In this document: in pieces, positions 1-10,191 of the stretch
How the letters are laid out: the number at the start of each line of letters is the position of its first letter
Numbering within the stretch: position 1 is the stretch's first letter
Made by a program: the position numbers and the translations under genes
The notes under the pieces: model-generated
Told to the model about the DNA's origin: nothing
The model's database searches: none
The model's input: only the letters and a program-made list of their open reading frames with translations
Assembly (NCBI GenBank): GCA_018882965.1
Contig: VEQY01000009.1
Coordinates: 1-64,000, forward strand
Source: Mycobacterium sp.
Lineage (GTDB): Bacteria > Actinomycetota > Actinomycetes > Mycobacteriales > Mycobacteriaceae
Direction: 5' to 3'
DNA: 64,000 nt

Positions 1-1
1 C

Positions 2-187
2 CAGATCGCCCTGGACCGGACCTCCACCGAGCACGCGCCCTGGTACGTCGTCCCCTGCGACAAGAAGTGGTACAGCCGGCTGGCGATCACCGAGTTGCTG
101 ATCGAGGCCCTCAAGGCGATGAAGCTGACCTGGCCGGCGCCGGATTTCGACGTCGAGGCGGAGAAACGCAAACTGGCTGACGCCTGA
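2..187 (+). CDS. Polyphosphate kinase 2 (PPK2) family protein, C-terminal end only
   Basis: The window opens inside this gene; the last 61 codons are present, ending in TGA. The tail contains HAPWYVVPCDKKWYSRLAI, typical of the end of PPK2-type enzymes, which transfer phosphate between polyphosphate and nucleotides. It then has WPAPDFDVEAEK, common at the C-terminus of actinobacterial members. The Walker motifs lie outside the window, so substrate preference (ADP, GDP or AMP) cannot be judged. It converges with umaA, 20 bp away. In M. tuberculosis pcaA lies beside umaA on this side, so the neighbourhood differs here. Confidence 0.75.
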   Translation, partial: QIALDRTSTEHAPWYVVPCDKKWYSRLAITELLIEALKAMKLTWPAPDFDVEAEKRKLADA

Positions 188-207
188 GTGCGCCGCGCCG
201 GGTTCCG

Positions 208-1125
<918 letters not shown>

Positions 1126-1163
1126 CTAGCGAATGGTCGCGGCGGCGCGCACGCGCCCCGCGC

Positions 1164-2033
1164 TTACTTTGCGGACGGCCGGTAGGAGTGGAAACCCTGT
1201 CCCGACTTCTTGCCCAGCCGACCGGCCTCGACCATGCGCAGCAGCAGTGGGGGCGGCGCGTACAGCGGTTCCTTGAACTCCTCGAACATCTTGTCGGCGA
1301 TGAGCTTGAGGGTGTCCAGACCGATGAGGTCGGACAGCCGCAGCGGCCCCATGGGGTGCGACAAGCCCGCGACGACCGCGGTGTCGACGTCCTCGATGGT
1401 GGCGAAACCCGACTCCACCATCCGGATCGCGGCCAGCAGATAGGGCACCAGCAGCGCGTTGACGACGAAGCCGGAGCGATCCGAGCAGCGCACGACCTGC
1501 TTGCCGAGGACGGCACTGGCGAAGTGCTCGGTCCGTGCGGCGGCCGACTCGCTGGTCGCCAGGCTGCGGACGAGTTCGACCAGCGGCAACACCGGCACGG
1601 GGTTGAAGAAGTGCAGGCCGAGTACCCGGCCCGGATTCTGAGTCGCCGCGCCCAGCTTCATGATCGGGATGCTCGAGGTGTTCGACGCCAGGACCGCGTC
1701 GGCGGGCACGATCCGATCGAGGTCGGCGAAGATGGCGGCCTTGACCTTCTCGTCCTCGATCACAGCCTCGATCACCAGGTCGCGATCGGCCATGTCCGAG
1801 AGCTCAGTGGTGAAGCGCAGCCGGCCTACCGCGGCCCGATGCTCCGCCGCGCTGATCTTGCCGTTGCTGACCCCGCGGTCCAGGGACTTCACGATGCGGT
1901 CGCGTCCCGCGTCGACGACGTCTTCAGAGGTGTCGAAGACAACGACGTCGACCCCGGCCCGGGCGCACACCTCGGCGATGCCGCCACCCATCTGCCCGGC
2001 ACCTACCACTCCGACACGCTCAACTGGGGTCAC
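1164..2033 (-). CDS. fadB2: 3-hydroxybutyryl-CoA dehydrogenase FadB2
   Basis: A 289-residue 3-hydroxyacyl-CoA dehydrogenase, oxidising 3-hydroxyacyl-CoA with NAD(P) in short-chain fatty acid metabolism. The N-terminal Rossmann loop GVVGAGQMGGG is at residues 8-18; SNTSSIPI and the catalytic-His motif GLHFFNPVP follow, then a helical C-terminal dimerisation domain with GFVVNALL. The GTG start at 2033 is chosen because AAAGG lies 7 nt upstream and the Rossmann fold begins straight after it. It is 10 bp downstream of the thioesterase gene, so the two are probably cotranscribed. In Mtb icl1 lies between these two genes; here it is absent. Confidence 0.92.
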   Translation of the reverse strand: MTPVERVGVVGAGQMGGGIAEVCARAGVDVVVFDTSEDVVDAGRDRIVKSLDRGVSNGKISAAEHRAAVGRLRFTTELSDMADRDLVIEAVIEDEKVKAAIFADLDRIVPADAVLASNTSSIPIMKLGAATQNPGRVLGLHFFNPVPVLPLVELVRSLATSESAAARTEHFASAVLGKQVVRCSDRSGFVVNALLVPYLLAAIRMVESGFATIEDVDTAVVAGLSHPMGPLRLSDLIGLDTLKLIADKMFEEFKEPLYAPPPLLLRMVEAGRLGKKSGQGFHSYRPSAK

Positions 2034-2043
2034 GTGATGCCTT

Positions 2044-2862
2044 TCAGATCGGGAAGATCGACGCGACCGCTTTGACCTCATCGCCCACCAGGTAGGTGAG
2101 CGTGCGGACGGTGCGATCGGACAGAGCCGGGCCGAACTTGTCGGTCGAGCCCGGCGGGTGGACGTGGGCAAGAATCTCCAGCTTGTCGCCGTGGGCGACC
2201 GGTGCGTCGTGTTCGATCGTCACGCGCAGCGGGGCCTCGCGAAGTTCGGGATGGGGCGCGAGGAACTCCTCGACCACTTTCCAGTAGACGGAGTTGTTGA
2301 CGTGGTCGAAGAGGTCGATGTCGCTCACCCGGATCGGGAACTTCCGGACCTCATCGGCGTCCTCGCGCGACCCCGCGGTCAGGTAGGGCTTCCAGCGCAC
2401 CCGGTCGACGTCGGTGGTGCGCAGCAGCGCCTCCATGAAGTCGTCGCCGATCCGGGCCGGACTCTGTGTTTCCCGGTTGAAATTGATCCAGAACGCTTCT
2501 GACTCGACGAGGCCTCCCTTGCGGCTGTCGATGCGTACGCGCATCTCGCACCAGCGGGTCGAGGCACCCGCGCACCACCGGCGCAGGCGAAGCATGTCCT
2601 GGAACTCGATAGGTCCGACCATGTCGACCATGGTGCGCCGCACGATCCACAGCGGGTGGGAGTCGTTGTGGCCCATCTCGCGCAGGTGGTCCTGGCCGAT
2701 GTCCTGGATGTGCCGCACGGCGGCGTCCAGCCGGAGCCTGCCGAGCCGGTCGATATCGGCCACCCGCAGCGGCCATTGCCGGTCGAACACATCCGGATGC
2801 GGGTCCGGGACCGGCATCAGCGTCTTGGCCAGACCGGTGTCGACCGTCGCGTCGCTGCCCAT
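2044..2862 (-). CDS. Acyl-ACP thioesterase-like protein (Rv0466 homologue)
   Basis: A 272-residue double hot-dog protein of the acyl-ACP thioesterase (FatA/FatB-like) family. The first half contains DAAVRHIQDIG and the second the conserved DIDLFDHVNNSVYW, the paired hot-dog helices. It probably hydrolyses an acyl-thioester, but the substrate is not known. The ATG at 2862 is preferred over one 36 bases upstream because AGAGGA lies 3 nt before it and the length then matches the Mtb protein. It heads a minus-strand set with fadB2 and umaA, suggesting a lipid-metabolism operon. Confidence 0.85.
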   Translation of the reverse strand: MGSDATVDTGLAKTLMPVPDPHPDVFDRQWPLRVADIDRLGRLRLDAAVRHIQDIGQDHLREMGHNDSHPLWIVRRTMVDMVGPIEFQDMLRLRRWCAGASTRWCEMRVRIDSRKGGLVESEAFWINFNRETQSPARIGDDFMEALLRTTDVDRVRWKPYLTAGSREDADEVRKFPIRVSDIDLFDHVNNSVYWKVVEEFLAPHPELREAPLRVTIEHDAPVAHGDKLEILAHVHPPGSTDKFGPALSDRTVRTLTYLVGDEVKAVASIFPI

Positions 2863-2915
2863 GCTTCCTCTCCCGGGACGTGTCCTGGCTCGCACCATGC
2901 TAGACAGCGCCTGGC

Positions 2916-2921
2916 TAGGCT
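2916..2921 (+). promoter_or_regulatory. TANNNT -10 box of probable leaderless promoter
   Basis: TAGGCT lies 6 nt before the ATG at 2928, the spacing of mycobacterial leaderless promoters. It favours 2928 over the GTG at 2925 as the start of the AhpD-like gene. No clear -35 box is seen. Confidence 0.5.
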
Positions 2922-2927
2922 GTCGTG

Positions 2928-3470
2928 ATGGGCGCAGCAGGACGCGTGCCGACCGGGGGTCGTCGCGAACTGGGTCTGGTCAACTGGGTCATTTCGCGGG
3001 TGGCCGCACGCTCGATCCGGGCCCCACAGATGCACCTGTTCACCATCCTGGGACAGCATCGCTCGCTGTTTCTCTCCTTCCTGCCCTACTCCGGTGTGCT
3101 ACTGCACTGGGGCAAACTGACCAAGCCGGATAAGGAACTCGTCATCCTGCGGGTGGGCCACCTTCGCGGATCGGAGTACGAACTGCAGCAGCACCGCCGC
3201 CTGGCGCGGTCACGTGGCGTCGGCCAGTCGCTTCAGGAGCGGATATTCGTCGGCCCGCAGGCCGAGGGTCTCACCGAGCGGCAGCGCATCCTGCTGCAGG
3301 CCACGGACGAATTCGTCAGCGACCGTGACCTCTCCGATGCGACTTTCGCAGCACTTTGCGGTCACCTGAGTCGGCAGCAGATCATCGAACTCTGCGCCTT
3401 GGCCGGCCATTACGACGCGATCGCCGGAATACTGACTTCGCTTCGCGTCCCGATGGACTTTCCGGACTAG
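2928..3470 (+). CDS. Carboxymuconolactone decarboxylase/AhpD-like protein (Rv0464c homologue)
   Basis: About 180 residues with the AhpD-like helical fold. The core reads LVILRVGHLRGSEYELQQH and is followed by a helix ending HYDAIAGILTS. In catalytic AhpD proteins a CxxC pair occupies this helix. Here no Cys is found at that position, so a peroxidase role through a disulfide is unlikely; members like this may instead act on small ring substrates. It is transcribed away from the thioesterase gene with a 65-bp shared upstream region. In Mtb the regulator gene ramB (Rv0465c) lies between the two; it is missing here. Confidence 0.75.
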   Translation: MGAAGRVPTGGRRELGLVNWVISRVAARSIRAPQMHLFTILGQHRSLFLSFLPYSGVLLHWGKLTKPDKELVILRVGHLRGSEYELQQHRRLARSRGVGQSLQERIFVGPQAEGLTERQRILLQATDEFVSDRDLSDATFAALCGHLSRQQIIELCALAGHYDAIAGILTSLRVPMDFPD

Positions 3471-3482
3471 CGCAGTGTCCCC

Positions 3483-3537
3483 GTCTCAGAGGCCCGCGTC
3501 TCAGAGGCCCGCGTCTCCGAGGCCCGCGTGTCAGAGG
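3483..3537. repeat. 15-bp tandem repeat, about 3.5 units
   Basis: The unit GTCTCAGAGGCCCGC occurs at 3483-3497 and 3498-3512 identically, at 3513-3527 with one change (A to C), and a fourth partial copy runs from 3528 into the stop codon of the downstream minus-strand gene. It fills the space between two convergent genes. The perfect unit includes TCA, a TGA stop on the minus strand. Confidence 0.85.
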
Positions 3538-3806
3538 TAGGTGACCCCGAGAACGATCACGGTGAAGATGATCGGCGAGATCGGCAGACACCCCAGGAAT
3601 GTCGCCCAGACCAGCTGGCCTCGCTGGTATTTCTGCCAGGCGAGGTATCCCACCGCTGCGGAGGCGAACACGAAGACTGCCGAGACGACCAGGACCATGG
3701 TGCTGACCGAGGAGGATTTGGTCGCCAACGATATTCCGGCAAGCCAGAGGATGTGACCGAGAATGAAGCCGCCGATACCGGCGATGACCAGTGGCCTGAT
3801 CTGCAA
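3531..3806 (-). CDS. Small membrane protein (Rv0463 homologue)
   Basis: About 91 residues with three hydrophobic segments: LVIAGIGGFILGHILWLAGI, a middle helix around VSTMVLVVSAVFVFASAAV, and a C-terminal helix PISPIIFTVIVLGV. Function is unknown. It lies directly downstream of lipoamide dehydrogenase, the same neighbour as in Mtb. The start is uncertain: a TTG at 3806, 17 bp after the lpdC stop, gives a protein beginning just before the first helix; an in-frame ATG at 3863 would overlap lpdC by 40 bp. The stop codon sits in a degenerate copy of a 15-bp tandem repeat. Confidence 0.65.
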   Translation of the reverse strand: MQIRPLVIAGIGGFILGHILWLAGISLATKSSSVSTMVLVVSAVFVFASAAVGYLAWQKYQRGQLVWATFLGCLPISPIIFTVIVLGVTYL

Positions 3807-3823
3807 CGGAGGCGCCGCGGGTC

Positions 3824-5218
3824 TCAGAAGTTGATCATGTGGCCGGCTAGGCCGTGGAAGCATTCCTGAAGCGCCTCAGACAGAGTCGGGTGGGTGTGAA
3901 CGTTGCGGGCGAGTTCGTTGACGGTCAGATCCCAGCGCTGGGCGAGGGTCATCTCCGGCAACAGCTCCGACACGTCGGGTCCGATGAGATGCCCGCCGAG
4001 CAATTCGCCGTATTTGGCGTCGGCGATAACCTTCGCGAATCCGGTGGGGTCGGCCAACCCGTGTGCTTTTCCGTTGGCACTGAAGGGGAATTTCGCCACC
4101 TTGACGTCGTAACCCTCCGCGCGGGCCTGCTCCTCGGTCAACCCGAAGCTGGCCACCTGCGGCTGGCAGAAGGTGGCCCGCGGCATCATCCGGTAGTCGC
4201 CGAGCGGCATCGTCTCGGCACCCCCGATGGTTTCAGCGGCCACCACCCCCATCGCCTCGGCGACGTGGGCGAGTTGCAGCTTGGCGGTGACGTCGCCGAT
4301 GGCATAGATGTGCGGCACGTTGGTGTGCATGTAGTCGTCGATGGCGATGGCGTTGCGCTCGGTCAGGGCAACGCCCGTCGTCTCCAGACCGAAGCCCTCG
4401 ACGTTGGGGGCGAAACCGATGGCCTGCATGACCTTGTCGGCCTTGAGTTCCTCGGTGGTGCCGTCCTTGCTCACCACGACGGTCACTGCCGCGCCGTCAT
4501 CGCTGATCGACTCGACCTTGGTTCCCGTTCGGATCTCCACGCCCAACTTCTTGTACTGCTTCTCGATCTCCTTGGAGACCTCGGCGTCCTCGTTGGGCAG
4601 TGCCCGCGGGAGGAACTCGACGATGGTCACGTTGACGCCGTAGTTGGACATCACGTAGGCGAACTCCATGCCGATCGCACCCGCTCCGGCGATGATGATC
4701 GACCCAGGGAGATCGCGGTCAAGGATCTGCTCCTCGTAGGTCACCACGTTCGCCGACAGTGATGTCCCGGGGATCAGACGCGTACTGCTACCGGTGGCGA
4801 TGATCGCGTTGGCGAAGGTGACCGTCTCGGTGCCGCCCTCGTTCAGATCGACCACGATCGTGTTCGCGTCGGTGAATCGGCCGTAGCCGTGCAGCTCGGT
4901 GATCTTGTTCTTCTTCATGAGGAAGTGCACACCCGCGACGCGGCCGTCGGCGACCTTGCGGCTTCGGTCGAAGGCCGCACCGTAGTCGAAGCTGGCCTGC
5001 CCGCTGATACCGAACGCCGCAGCGTCCCGGGTGAAGATGTGGGCCAGCTCCGCGTTGCGAAGCAGCGCCTTCGACGGTATGCATCCGACGTTGAGGCACA
5101 CCCCACCCCAGTACTTCGGCTCGACAATCGCGGTGTTCAGACCCAGTTGGGCGCAACGGATCGCCGCGACGTACCCGCCGGGACCGGCGCCGAGGACGAC
5201 GACGTCAAAGTGGCTCAC
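3824..5218 (-). CDS. lpdC: Dihydrolipoamide dehydrogenase
   Basis: A 464-residue flavoprotein disulfide reductase, the E3 subunit of pyruvate and branched-chain keto acid dehydrogenases; in mycobacteria it also feeds the peroxynitrite reductase system (AhpC/AhpD/DlaT). The FAD-binding GAGPGGY is at residues 10-16 and the redox-active disulfide is C41/C46 in [13 protein letters not shown]. The NAD-binding GAGAIGMEF follows mid-protein, and the C-terminal HTHPTLSEA carries the His-Glu active-site pair. Length matches Mtb LpdC (Rv0462). It is the fifth gene of a six-gene minus-strand run starting at the aldehyde dehydrogenase. Confidence 0.95.
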   Translation of the reverse strand: MSHFDVVVLGAGPGGYVAAIRCAQLGLNTAIVEPKYWGGVCLNVGCIPSKALLRNAELAHIFTRDAAAFGISGQASFDYGAAFDRSRKVADGRVAGVHFLMKKNKITELHGYGRFTDANTIVVDLNEGGTETVTFANAIIATGSSTRLIPGTSLSANVVTYEEQILDRDLPGSIIIAGAGAIGMEFAYVMSNYGVNVTIVEFLPRALPNEDAEVSKEIEKQYKKLGVEIRTGTKVESISDDGAAVTVVVSKDGTTEELKADKVMQAIGFAPNVEGFGLETTGVALTERNAIAIDDYMHTNVPHIYAIGDVTAKLQLAHVAEAMGVVAAETIGGAETMPLGDYRMMPRATFCQPQVASFGLTEEQARAEGYDVKVAKFPFSANGKAHGLADPTGFAKVIADAKYGELLGGHLIGPDVSELLPEMTLAQRWDLTVNELARNVHTHPTLSEALQECFHGLAGHMINF

Positions 5219-5231
5219 GGCCCTACCCTAA

Positions 5232-5768
5232 CTATCCCAGCGTCGGGCGGGCGATCCATTCGAAGTAATAGGCCCCGTGCAGCAGGGCGGCTGCGGCCGT
5301 CGAGGCCAGCGGAGCCGACATCACGGCGATGGCCAGGGCGGTGATCCGGGGCCGCTCGGTGACCATCGAGACCAGCAGGCTGCCCACCATGCAGGCCACC
5401 AGGTAGAGCAAGATCCCGAACACCGGCGCGGTCTTGTACAGCGCGGTGTACCACCAGAAGTAGAAACCCGCCCCCGCCGCCGCGCCCGCCACCCAGACCC
5501 CGGCGGTGATCAGCAGGAAATGCCAGCGTTTGACCGACGGCTGGGAGCTGGGCACCACCGCCGGTTGGGCGGTGATCACCACCGGGCCCGGGAAGGCCGG
5601 TTGCGCACCGGCGTCCGGCTCCGAACGCAACGGGTCGGGGTGCGGGCCGGTGTCGAAGATCGGCGCGGGGCTCGGATCGGTCATCGGGCCCGCGGAGGGC
5701 TGCGGGCCGCTGTCGAACATCGGGGTCAGGTTCGGCCCGGTGGCCGGCGCCGAGCTGAGATCAGTCAC
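5232..5768 (-). CDS. Proline-rich membrane protein (Rv0461 homologue)
   Basis: A 178-residue protein with a Pro/Asp/Gly-rich N-terminus of about 80 residues containing the near-repeats MFDSGPQP and IFDTGPHP. Three to four transmembrane helices follow (from FLLITAGVWVAGAAAGAG to ALAIAVMSAPLASTAAAALL). Function is unknown. The GTG start overlaps the preceding gene's stop by 8 bp, and the stop is 13 bp before lpdC, so it is cotranscribed with both. Its position beside lpdC is conserved with Mtb. Confidence 0.75.
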   Translation of the reverse strand: MTDLSSAPATGPNLTPMFDSGPQPSAGPMTDPSPAPIFDTGPHPDPLRSEPDAGAQPAFPGPVVITAQPAVVPSSQPSVKRWHFLLITAGVWVAGAAAGAGFYFWWYTALYKTAPVFGILLYLVACMVGSLLVSMVTERPRITALAIAVMSAPLASTAAAALLHGAYYFEWIARPTLG

Positions 5769-6039
5769 CGGACACCGCCTGGAGAAGAATCAAGACCGAC
5801 AGCCAGCCCGGTGCCACCGCCAAGACGAAGGCGCCGAATGCGGTGACCCAACTGCGGCGGGAGAACAACACCAGGGCGACCCCGATCAGGCTGGGGATTC
5901 CGATCACCAGAAGTACGACCACGTCGGGACGCACCGGGGAGTCGACCACCAGCTTCGCGACGACGGCGACGATCTGGCCGGCGACGCAACCCAGCAGCAG
6001 GGAGGCCGTGAGAAGCCATGCCCGGGGCAGGGGTATCAC
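5761..6039 (-). CDS. Small hydrophobic protein (Rv0460 homologue)
   Basis: About 92 residues and almost entirely hydrophobic, with three predicted helices: LLTASLLLGCVAGQIVAVVA, VVVLLVIGIPSLIGVALVLF and AFGAFVLAVAPGWLSVLILL. The GTG at 6039 is chosen because it precedes the first helix without running into the upstream gene; no strong ribosome site is visible. It lies between the DUF779 gene (29 bp away) and the Rv0461 homologue (8-bp overlap). Function is unknown. Confidence 0.6.
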   Translation of the reverse strand: MIPLPRAWLLTASLLLGCVAGQIVAVVAKLVVDSPVRPDVVVLLVIGIPSLIGVALVLFSRRSWVTAFGAFVLAVAPGWLSVLILLQAVSGD

Positions 6040-6068
6040 AGAAAAAACGATACGTCCGCTCGGTCCGA

Positions 6069-6569
6069 CTACGTCGCAGCGTTGTCGGCGCGCCGAGCAG
6101 GTAACGAACAGGCATCCGTCGACGTGAGCCCAGCCTCGCCGACCACGAGATCGTCCCGCAACGGCGGCCTGGCCCCGGCCTCGAAGTCGGCTCCGGTCAA
6201 CGGTGCGGCCGCGGCCAGCACCTGGTTTTCCGCCGTGCTGAACGCCCGCCCGCGGCTGAGGAACCGGACTCCCTCGGGTGCCTCCAGGCTGAAACCACCG
6301 CCGCGGCCGGGCACCACGTCGATGACGAGCTGCGTGTGCTTCCAGGTGGCGAACTGCGGTCCGGAGATCCACACCGGCGCCCCCCGGACGATTCCCAGCA
6401 GCACGTCGCGGTCACCGACGATGAACTCCCCGTCGGGGTAGCACATCGGGGAGGACCCGTCACAGCAGCCGCCGGACTGGTGGAACATCACCGGGCCGTA
6501 CCGGTCCTGCAGGCGGCCGAGCAGGTCCGCCGCCGCGGCAGTGATCAGTACCCGCGCCGGTTCGGACAT
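6069..6569 (-). CDS. DUF779 protein associated with aldehyde dehydrogenase (Rv0459 homologue)
   Basis: A 166-residue DUF779 protein. The conserved cysteine motif SGGCCDGSSPMCYP near residue 35 could bind a metal, and GRGGGFSLEAPEGVRFLSRGR is also typical. DUF779 genes commonly sit beside aldehyde dehydrogenase genes, but their biochemical role is not established. Its ATG overlaps the stop of the aldehyde dehydrogenase by one base (TGATG), which implies coupled translation. Confidence 0.85.
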   Translation of the reverse strand: MSEPARVLITAAAADLLGRLQDRYGPVMFHQSGGCCDGSSPMCYPDGEFIVGDRDVLLGIVRGAPVWISGPQFATWKHTQLVIDVVPGRGGGFSLEAPEGVRFLSRGRAFSTAENQVLAAAAPLTGADFEAGARPPLRDDLVVGEAGLTSTDACSLPARRADNAAT

Positions 6570-8092
6570 CAGAAGAACCCCACCGCCTTGTTGCTGTAGG
6601 ACACCAGCAGGTTCTTGGTCTGCTGATAGTGGTCGAGCATCATCTTGTGGTTCTCCCGCCCGATACCGGACTGCTTGTACCCGCCGAATGCGGCGTGCGC
6701 CGGGTACTGGTGGTAGCAGTTGGTCCATACCCGACCGGCCTTGATGTCCCGCCCGGCGCGGTAAGCCAGGTTTCCGTTGCGGCTCCATACGCCGGCGCCG
6801 AGCCCGTACAGGGTGTCGTTGGCGATGCGGATGGCGTCGTCGTAGTCGGCGAAGGAGGTCACTGACACCACCGGCCCGAAGATCTCCTCCTGGAATATCC
6901 GCATCGAGTTGTCGCCGGCGAAGATGGTCGGCTGGACGTAGAAGCCGCCCGCGAGATCGCCGCCGAGGTCGGCGCGCTCGCCGCCGGTGAGCACCCGCGC
7001 CCCTTCGCTCTTGCCGATCTCGATGTAGGACAGGATTTTCTCCAGCTGGTCATTGGAGGCCTGGGCACCGATCATCGTCTCTGTGTCGAGGGGATCGCCC
7101 TGACGAACCGCCTTGGTGCGGATCGCGGCCAACGCCAGGAATTCGTCGTAGATGTCGGCCTGGATCAGGCTGCGCGACGGGCATGTGCACACCTCACCCT
7201 GGTTGAGGGCGAACATCGTGAAGCCCTCGAGTGCCTTGTCCTGATAGTCGTCGTTCTCTGCCATCACATCCGAGAAGAAGATGTTCGGGCTCTTTCCGCC
7301 GAGTTCCAGGGTGACCGGGATCAGGTTCTGGCTGGCGTACTGCATGATGAGCCGCCCGGTGGTGGTCTCGCCGGTGAACGCGATCTTGGCGATCCGGTCA
7401 CTGGACGCCAACGGCTTACCCGCTTCCACGCCGAAGCCGTTGACCACGTTGACCACCCCGGCCGGCAGCAGGTCGGCGATGAGAGAGATCACGTACAGCA
7501 CCGACGCCGGGGTCTGCTCGGCCGGCTTGATCACCACTGCGTTGCCTGCGGCCAGGGCCGGGGCCAGCTTCCACACCGCCATCAGCACCGGGAAGTTCCA
7601 CGGGATGATCTGGCCGACCACGCCCAGCGGCTCGTGGAAGTGGTAGGCGACGGTGTCGTCGTCGATCTCGCTGAGGGAGCCCTCCTGGGCCCTGATCGCA
7701 CCCGCGAAGTAACGGAAGTGATCCACCGCCAACGGAATGTCGGCATTGAGCGTCTCGCGCATCGGTTTGCCGTTGTCCCACGACTCGGCCAGGGCGATCG
7801 ACTCGAGGTTGGCCTCGATCCGGTCGGCGATCTTGTTGAGGACCACCGCCCGCTCGGCGGCCGAGGTTTTGCCCCAGGCCGGGGCGGCGGCGTGCGCGGC
7901 GTCCAGTGCCCTGTCGATGTCGGCCGCCGTCGATCGGGCTACCTCGCAGAACACCTGTCCGGTCACCGGTGACGGGTTCTCGAAGTACTCACCCCCGGCC
8001 GGGGGTGTCCACTGGCCGCCGATGAAGTTCTCATACCGGCTCTCAAACGACATCAGGGCTCCCGGCGCGCCGGGACGTGCGTAAACGGTCAT
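6569..8092 (-). CDS. NAD-dependent aldehyde dehydrogenase (Rv0458 homologue)
   Basis: A 507-residue aldehyde dehydrogenase oxidising aldehydes to carboxylates. Visible motifs are the cofactor-binding IIPWNFP, the FTGETTTG turn, the general-base motif LELGGKSPN and the catalytic Cys in [11 protein letters not shown]. It is close in length and wording to Mtb Rv0458. The ATG at 8092 has GAGGAG 5 nt upstream, which decides against the longer open frame. It is the first gene of a minus-strand run continuing to lpdC. Confidence 0.93.
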   Translation of the reverse strand: MTVYARPGAPGALMSFESRYENFIGGQWTPPAGGEYFENPSPVTGQVFCEVARSTAADIDRALDAAHAAAPAWGKTSAAERAVVLNKIADRIEANLESIALAESWDNGKPMRETLNADIPLAVDHFRYFAGAIRAQEGSLSEIDDDTVAYHFHEPLGVVGQIIPWNFPVLMAVWKLAPALAAGNAVVIKPAEQTPASVLYVISLIADLLPAGVVNVVNGFGVEAGKPLASSDRIAKIAFTGETTTGRLIMQYASQNLIPVTLELGGKSPNIFFSDVMAENDDYQDKALEGFTMFALNQGEVCTCPSRSLIQADIYDEFLALAAIRTKAVRQGDPLDTETMIGAQASNDQLEKILSYIEIGKSEGARVLTGGERADLGGDLAGGFYVQPTIFAGDNSMRIFQEEIFGPVVSVTSFADYDDAIRIANDTLYGLGAGVWSRNGNLAYRAGRDIKAGRVWTNCYHQYPAHAAFGGYKQSGIGRENHKMMLDHYQQTKNLLVSYSNKAVGFF

Positions 8093-8163
8093 CGTGACTC
8101 CTCGCGCCTGCCAAGCTGTAACGCAGCTCACACTACCGCTCCGGCGACAACACCCCGACGACA

Positions 8164-10191
8164 ATGAGGACCATGGCCGAGGACCCCCATGTGTGGCTGG
8201 AAGAGATCGACGCGGACGCTCCCCTGGACTGGGTGCGCGAGCGTAACGAGATCACCGTGGCCGAGTTCGGCGGCGAATCCCTCGAGCAGTTGCGTGCCGA
8301 GGCGCTGGAGGTTCTCGACACCGAGACCCGAATCCCCTACGTGCGCCGGCGCGGGGACTACCTCTACAACTTCTGGCGCAGCGCGGCAAACCCACGTGGT
8401 CTGTGGCGGCGGACGACCCTGGACAGCTACCGCACCGCCGAACCCGACTGGGATGTGGTCATCGACCTCGACGAGTTGGCGCGCACCGACGGCGAGAACT
8501 GGGTGTGGGCCGGCGCCGATGTCATCGAGCCCGACCATTCCCTGGCGTTGATCTCCCTGTCCCGCGGCGGATCGGACGCTGCCGTGGTGCGCGAATTCGA
8601 CATGGCTACCCGGTCCTTCGTGCGCGGGGGATTCGAGCTCGCGGAGGCCAAATCGCGAGTCGCCTGGGAGGACCACGACACCCTGCTGGTCGGCACCGAT
8701 TTCGGGCCGGACACGATGACCGAATCCGGCTACCCGCGGATGGTCAAGCGCTGGCGGCGGGGCCAGCCGCTGGCCGAGGCGACCACCGTGTTCACCGGGT
8801 CGCCAACCGATGTGGTCGTCGCAGCCGGAGTCGATCGCACGCCCGGTTACGAACGCACGCTCATCTATCGGGCGATCGACTTCTACAACGACCAGGTCTA
8901 TCAACTGCGCTCCGGGGAGCTGGTGCGCATCGATGCCCCGACCGACGCCTCGATCTCCGTGCACCGCGACTGGTTGCTGATCGAACTGCGCACCGACTGG
9001 TACACCGGGACCACGATGTACCCGGCGGGTGCCCTGCTCGCCGCCGAGTACGAGACGTTCATCGACGGTGCGGCGGAGCCGGTGGTGGTCTTCGAGCCCG
9101 ATGAGCACACCTGCCTGTACCAGTACGCCTGGACCAAAGACCGGCTGGTCATGGTCAGCCTCGCCGACGTCGCCAGCCGGGTGGACGTCGTCACCCCGGG
9201 CTCGTGGGCCCGCGATCCGGTCGACGGACTGGGCCCGAGTACCACGGTGATCGCGGCCGCGGACCCCACCGGTGCCGAGATCTTCTTGGACTCCAGCGGC
9301 TTCCTCACTCCATCGCGACTGCTGCACGGCGACGCCGGCGGTCAGTTGAGCGAGATCAAGCGGGCTCCGGAGTTCTTCGATGCCACAGGCCTTTCCGTCT
9401 CGCAGTTTTTCACCGCGTCCGATGACGGCACGGCGATCCCCTACTTCGTTGTGGGGCCCACCGGTGTGGGGACGGAGGGTTCCGGTACGCCCCGGCCCAC
9501 CCTGCTGGGCGGGTACGGCGGGTTCGAGGTGGCGCGCACTCCGGGCTACGACGGCGTGCTGGGGCGGCTGTGGCTGAGCCGTGGTGGCACCTACGTGCTC
9601 GCCAACATCCGCGGCGGCGGCGAGTACGGCCCCGGCTGGCACACACAGGCGACTCGAGCCGGTCGGCACAGGGTCGCTGAGGACTTCGCCGCCGTGGCAC
9701 GGGATCTGGTCAGACGCGGCATCACGGGCGCCGAGCAACTCGGAGCCCAGGGCGGCAGCAATGGCGGGCTGCTGATGGGCATCATGCTGACGCAGTACCC
9801 GGAGTTGTTCGCCGCGCTGGTGTGTCAGGTACCTCTGCTGGACATGAAGCGCTTCCACCTGCTGTTGGCCGGCGCGTCCTGGATCGCCGAGTACGGCGAC
9901 CCCGACGACCCCGAGGAGTGGGCGTTCATCTCGCGGTACTCGCCGTATCAGAACATCCGGACGGACAAGACCTACCCGCCGGTGCTGATCACAACCTCGA
10001 CCCGCGACGATCGGGTGCACCCCGGCCACGCTCGCAAGATGACGGCCGCGCTCGAGGAGGCCGGTCACCCGGTCTGGTACTACGAGAACATCGAGGGCGG
10101 ACATGCCGGCGCCGCCGACAATGCGCAGACCGCGTTCAAGGCCGCGCTGTGCTATTCGTTTTTGCACCGGATGCTTTCCGCCCGGCGCTAG
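8164..10191 (+). CDS. Prolyl oligopeptidase-family (S9) serine peptidase (Rv0457c homologue)
   Basis: About 675 residues: an N-terminal beta-propeller-like domain starting with [12 protein letters not shown] and a C-terminal alpha/beta-hydrolase domain. The catalytic Ser532 sits in GGSNGG, the Asp in TRDDRV (near 616) and His647 in EGGHAG. These enzymes cleave short peptides, usually after proline; the real substrate here is unknown. No signal peptide is seen, so it is probably cytoplasmic. An in-frame ATG at 8173, behind GAGG, is an alternative start. Its last 56 bases overlap a convergent membrane-protein gene. Confidence 0.9.
   Translation: MRTMAEDPHVWLEEIDADAPLDWVRERNEITVAEFGGESLEQLRAEALEVLDTETRIPYVRRRGDYLYNFWRSAANPRGLWRRTTLDSYRTAEPDWDVVIDLDELARTDGENWVWAGADVIEPDHSLALISLSRGGSDAAVVREFDMATRSFVRGGFELAEAKSRVAWEDHDTLLVGTDFGPDTMTESGYPRMVKRWRRGQPLAEATTVFTGSPTDVVVAAGVDRTPGYERTLIYRAIDFYNDQVYQLRSGELVRIDAPTDASISVHRDWLLIELRTDWYTGTTMYPAGALLAAEYETFIDGAAEPVVVFEPDEHTCLYQYAWTKDRLVMVSLADVASRVDVVTPGSWARDPVDGLGPSTTVIAAADPTGAEIFLDSSGFLTPSRLLHGDAGGQLSEIKRAPEFFDATGLSVSQFFTASDDGTAIPYFVVGPTGVGTEGSGTPRPTLLGGYGGFEVARTPGYDGVLGRLWLSRGGTYVLANIRGGGEYGPGWHTQATRAGRHRVAEDFAAVARDLVRRGITGAEQLGAQGGSNGGLLMGIMLTQYPELFAALVCQVPLLDMKRFHLLLAGASWIAEYGDPDDPEEWAFISRYSPYQNIRTDKTYPPVLITTSTRDDRVHPGHARKMTAALEEAGHPVWYYENIEGGHAGAADNAQTAFKAALCYSFLHRMLSARR

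Noticed and set aside
3483..3537. CRISPR-like array
   Set aside because: Units are contiguous without spacers and no cas gene is near; it is a simple tandem repeat.
8128..10167. Long minus-strand open frame opposite the S9 peptidase
   Set aside because: No recognisable domain, low-complexity composition, and the plus-strand peptidase has its complete catalytic triad.
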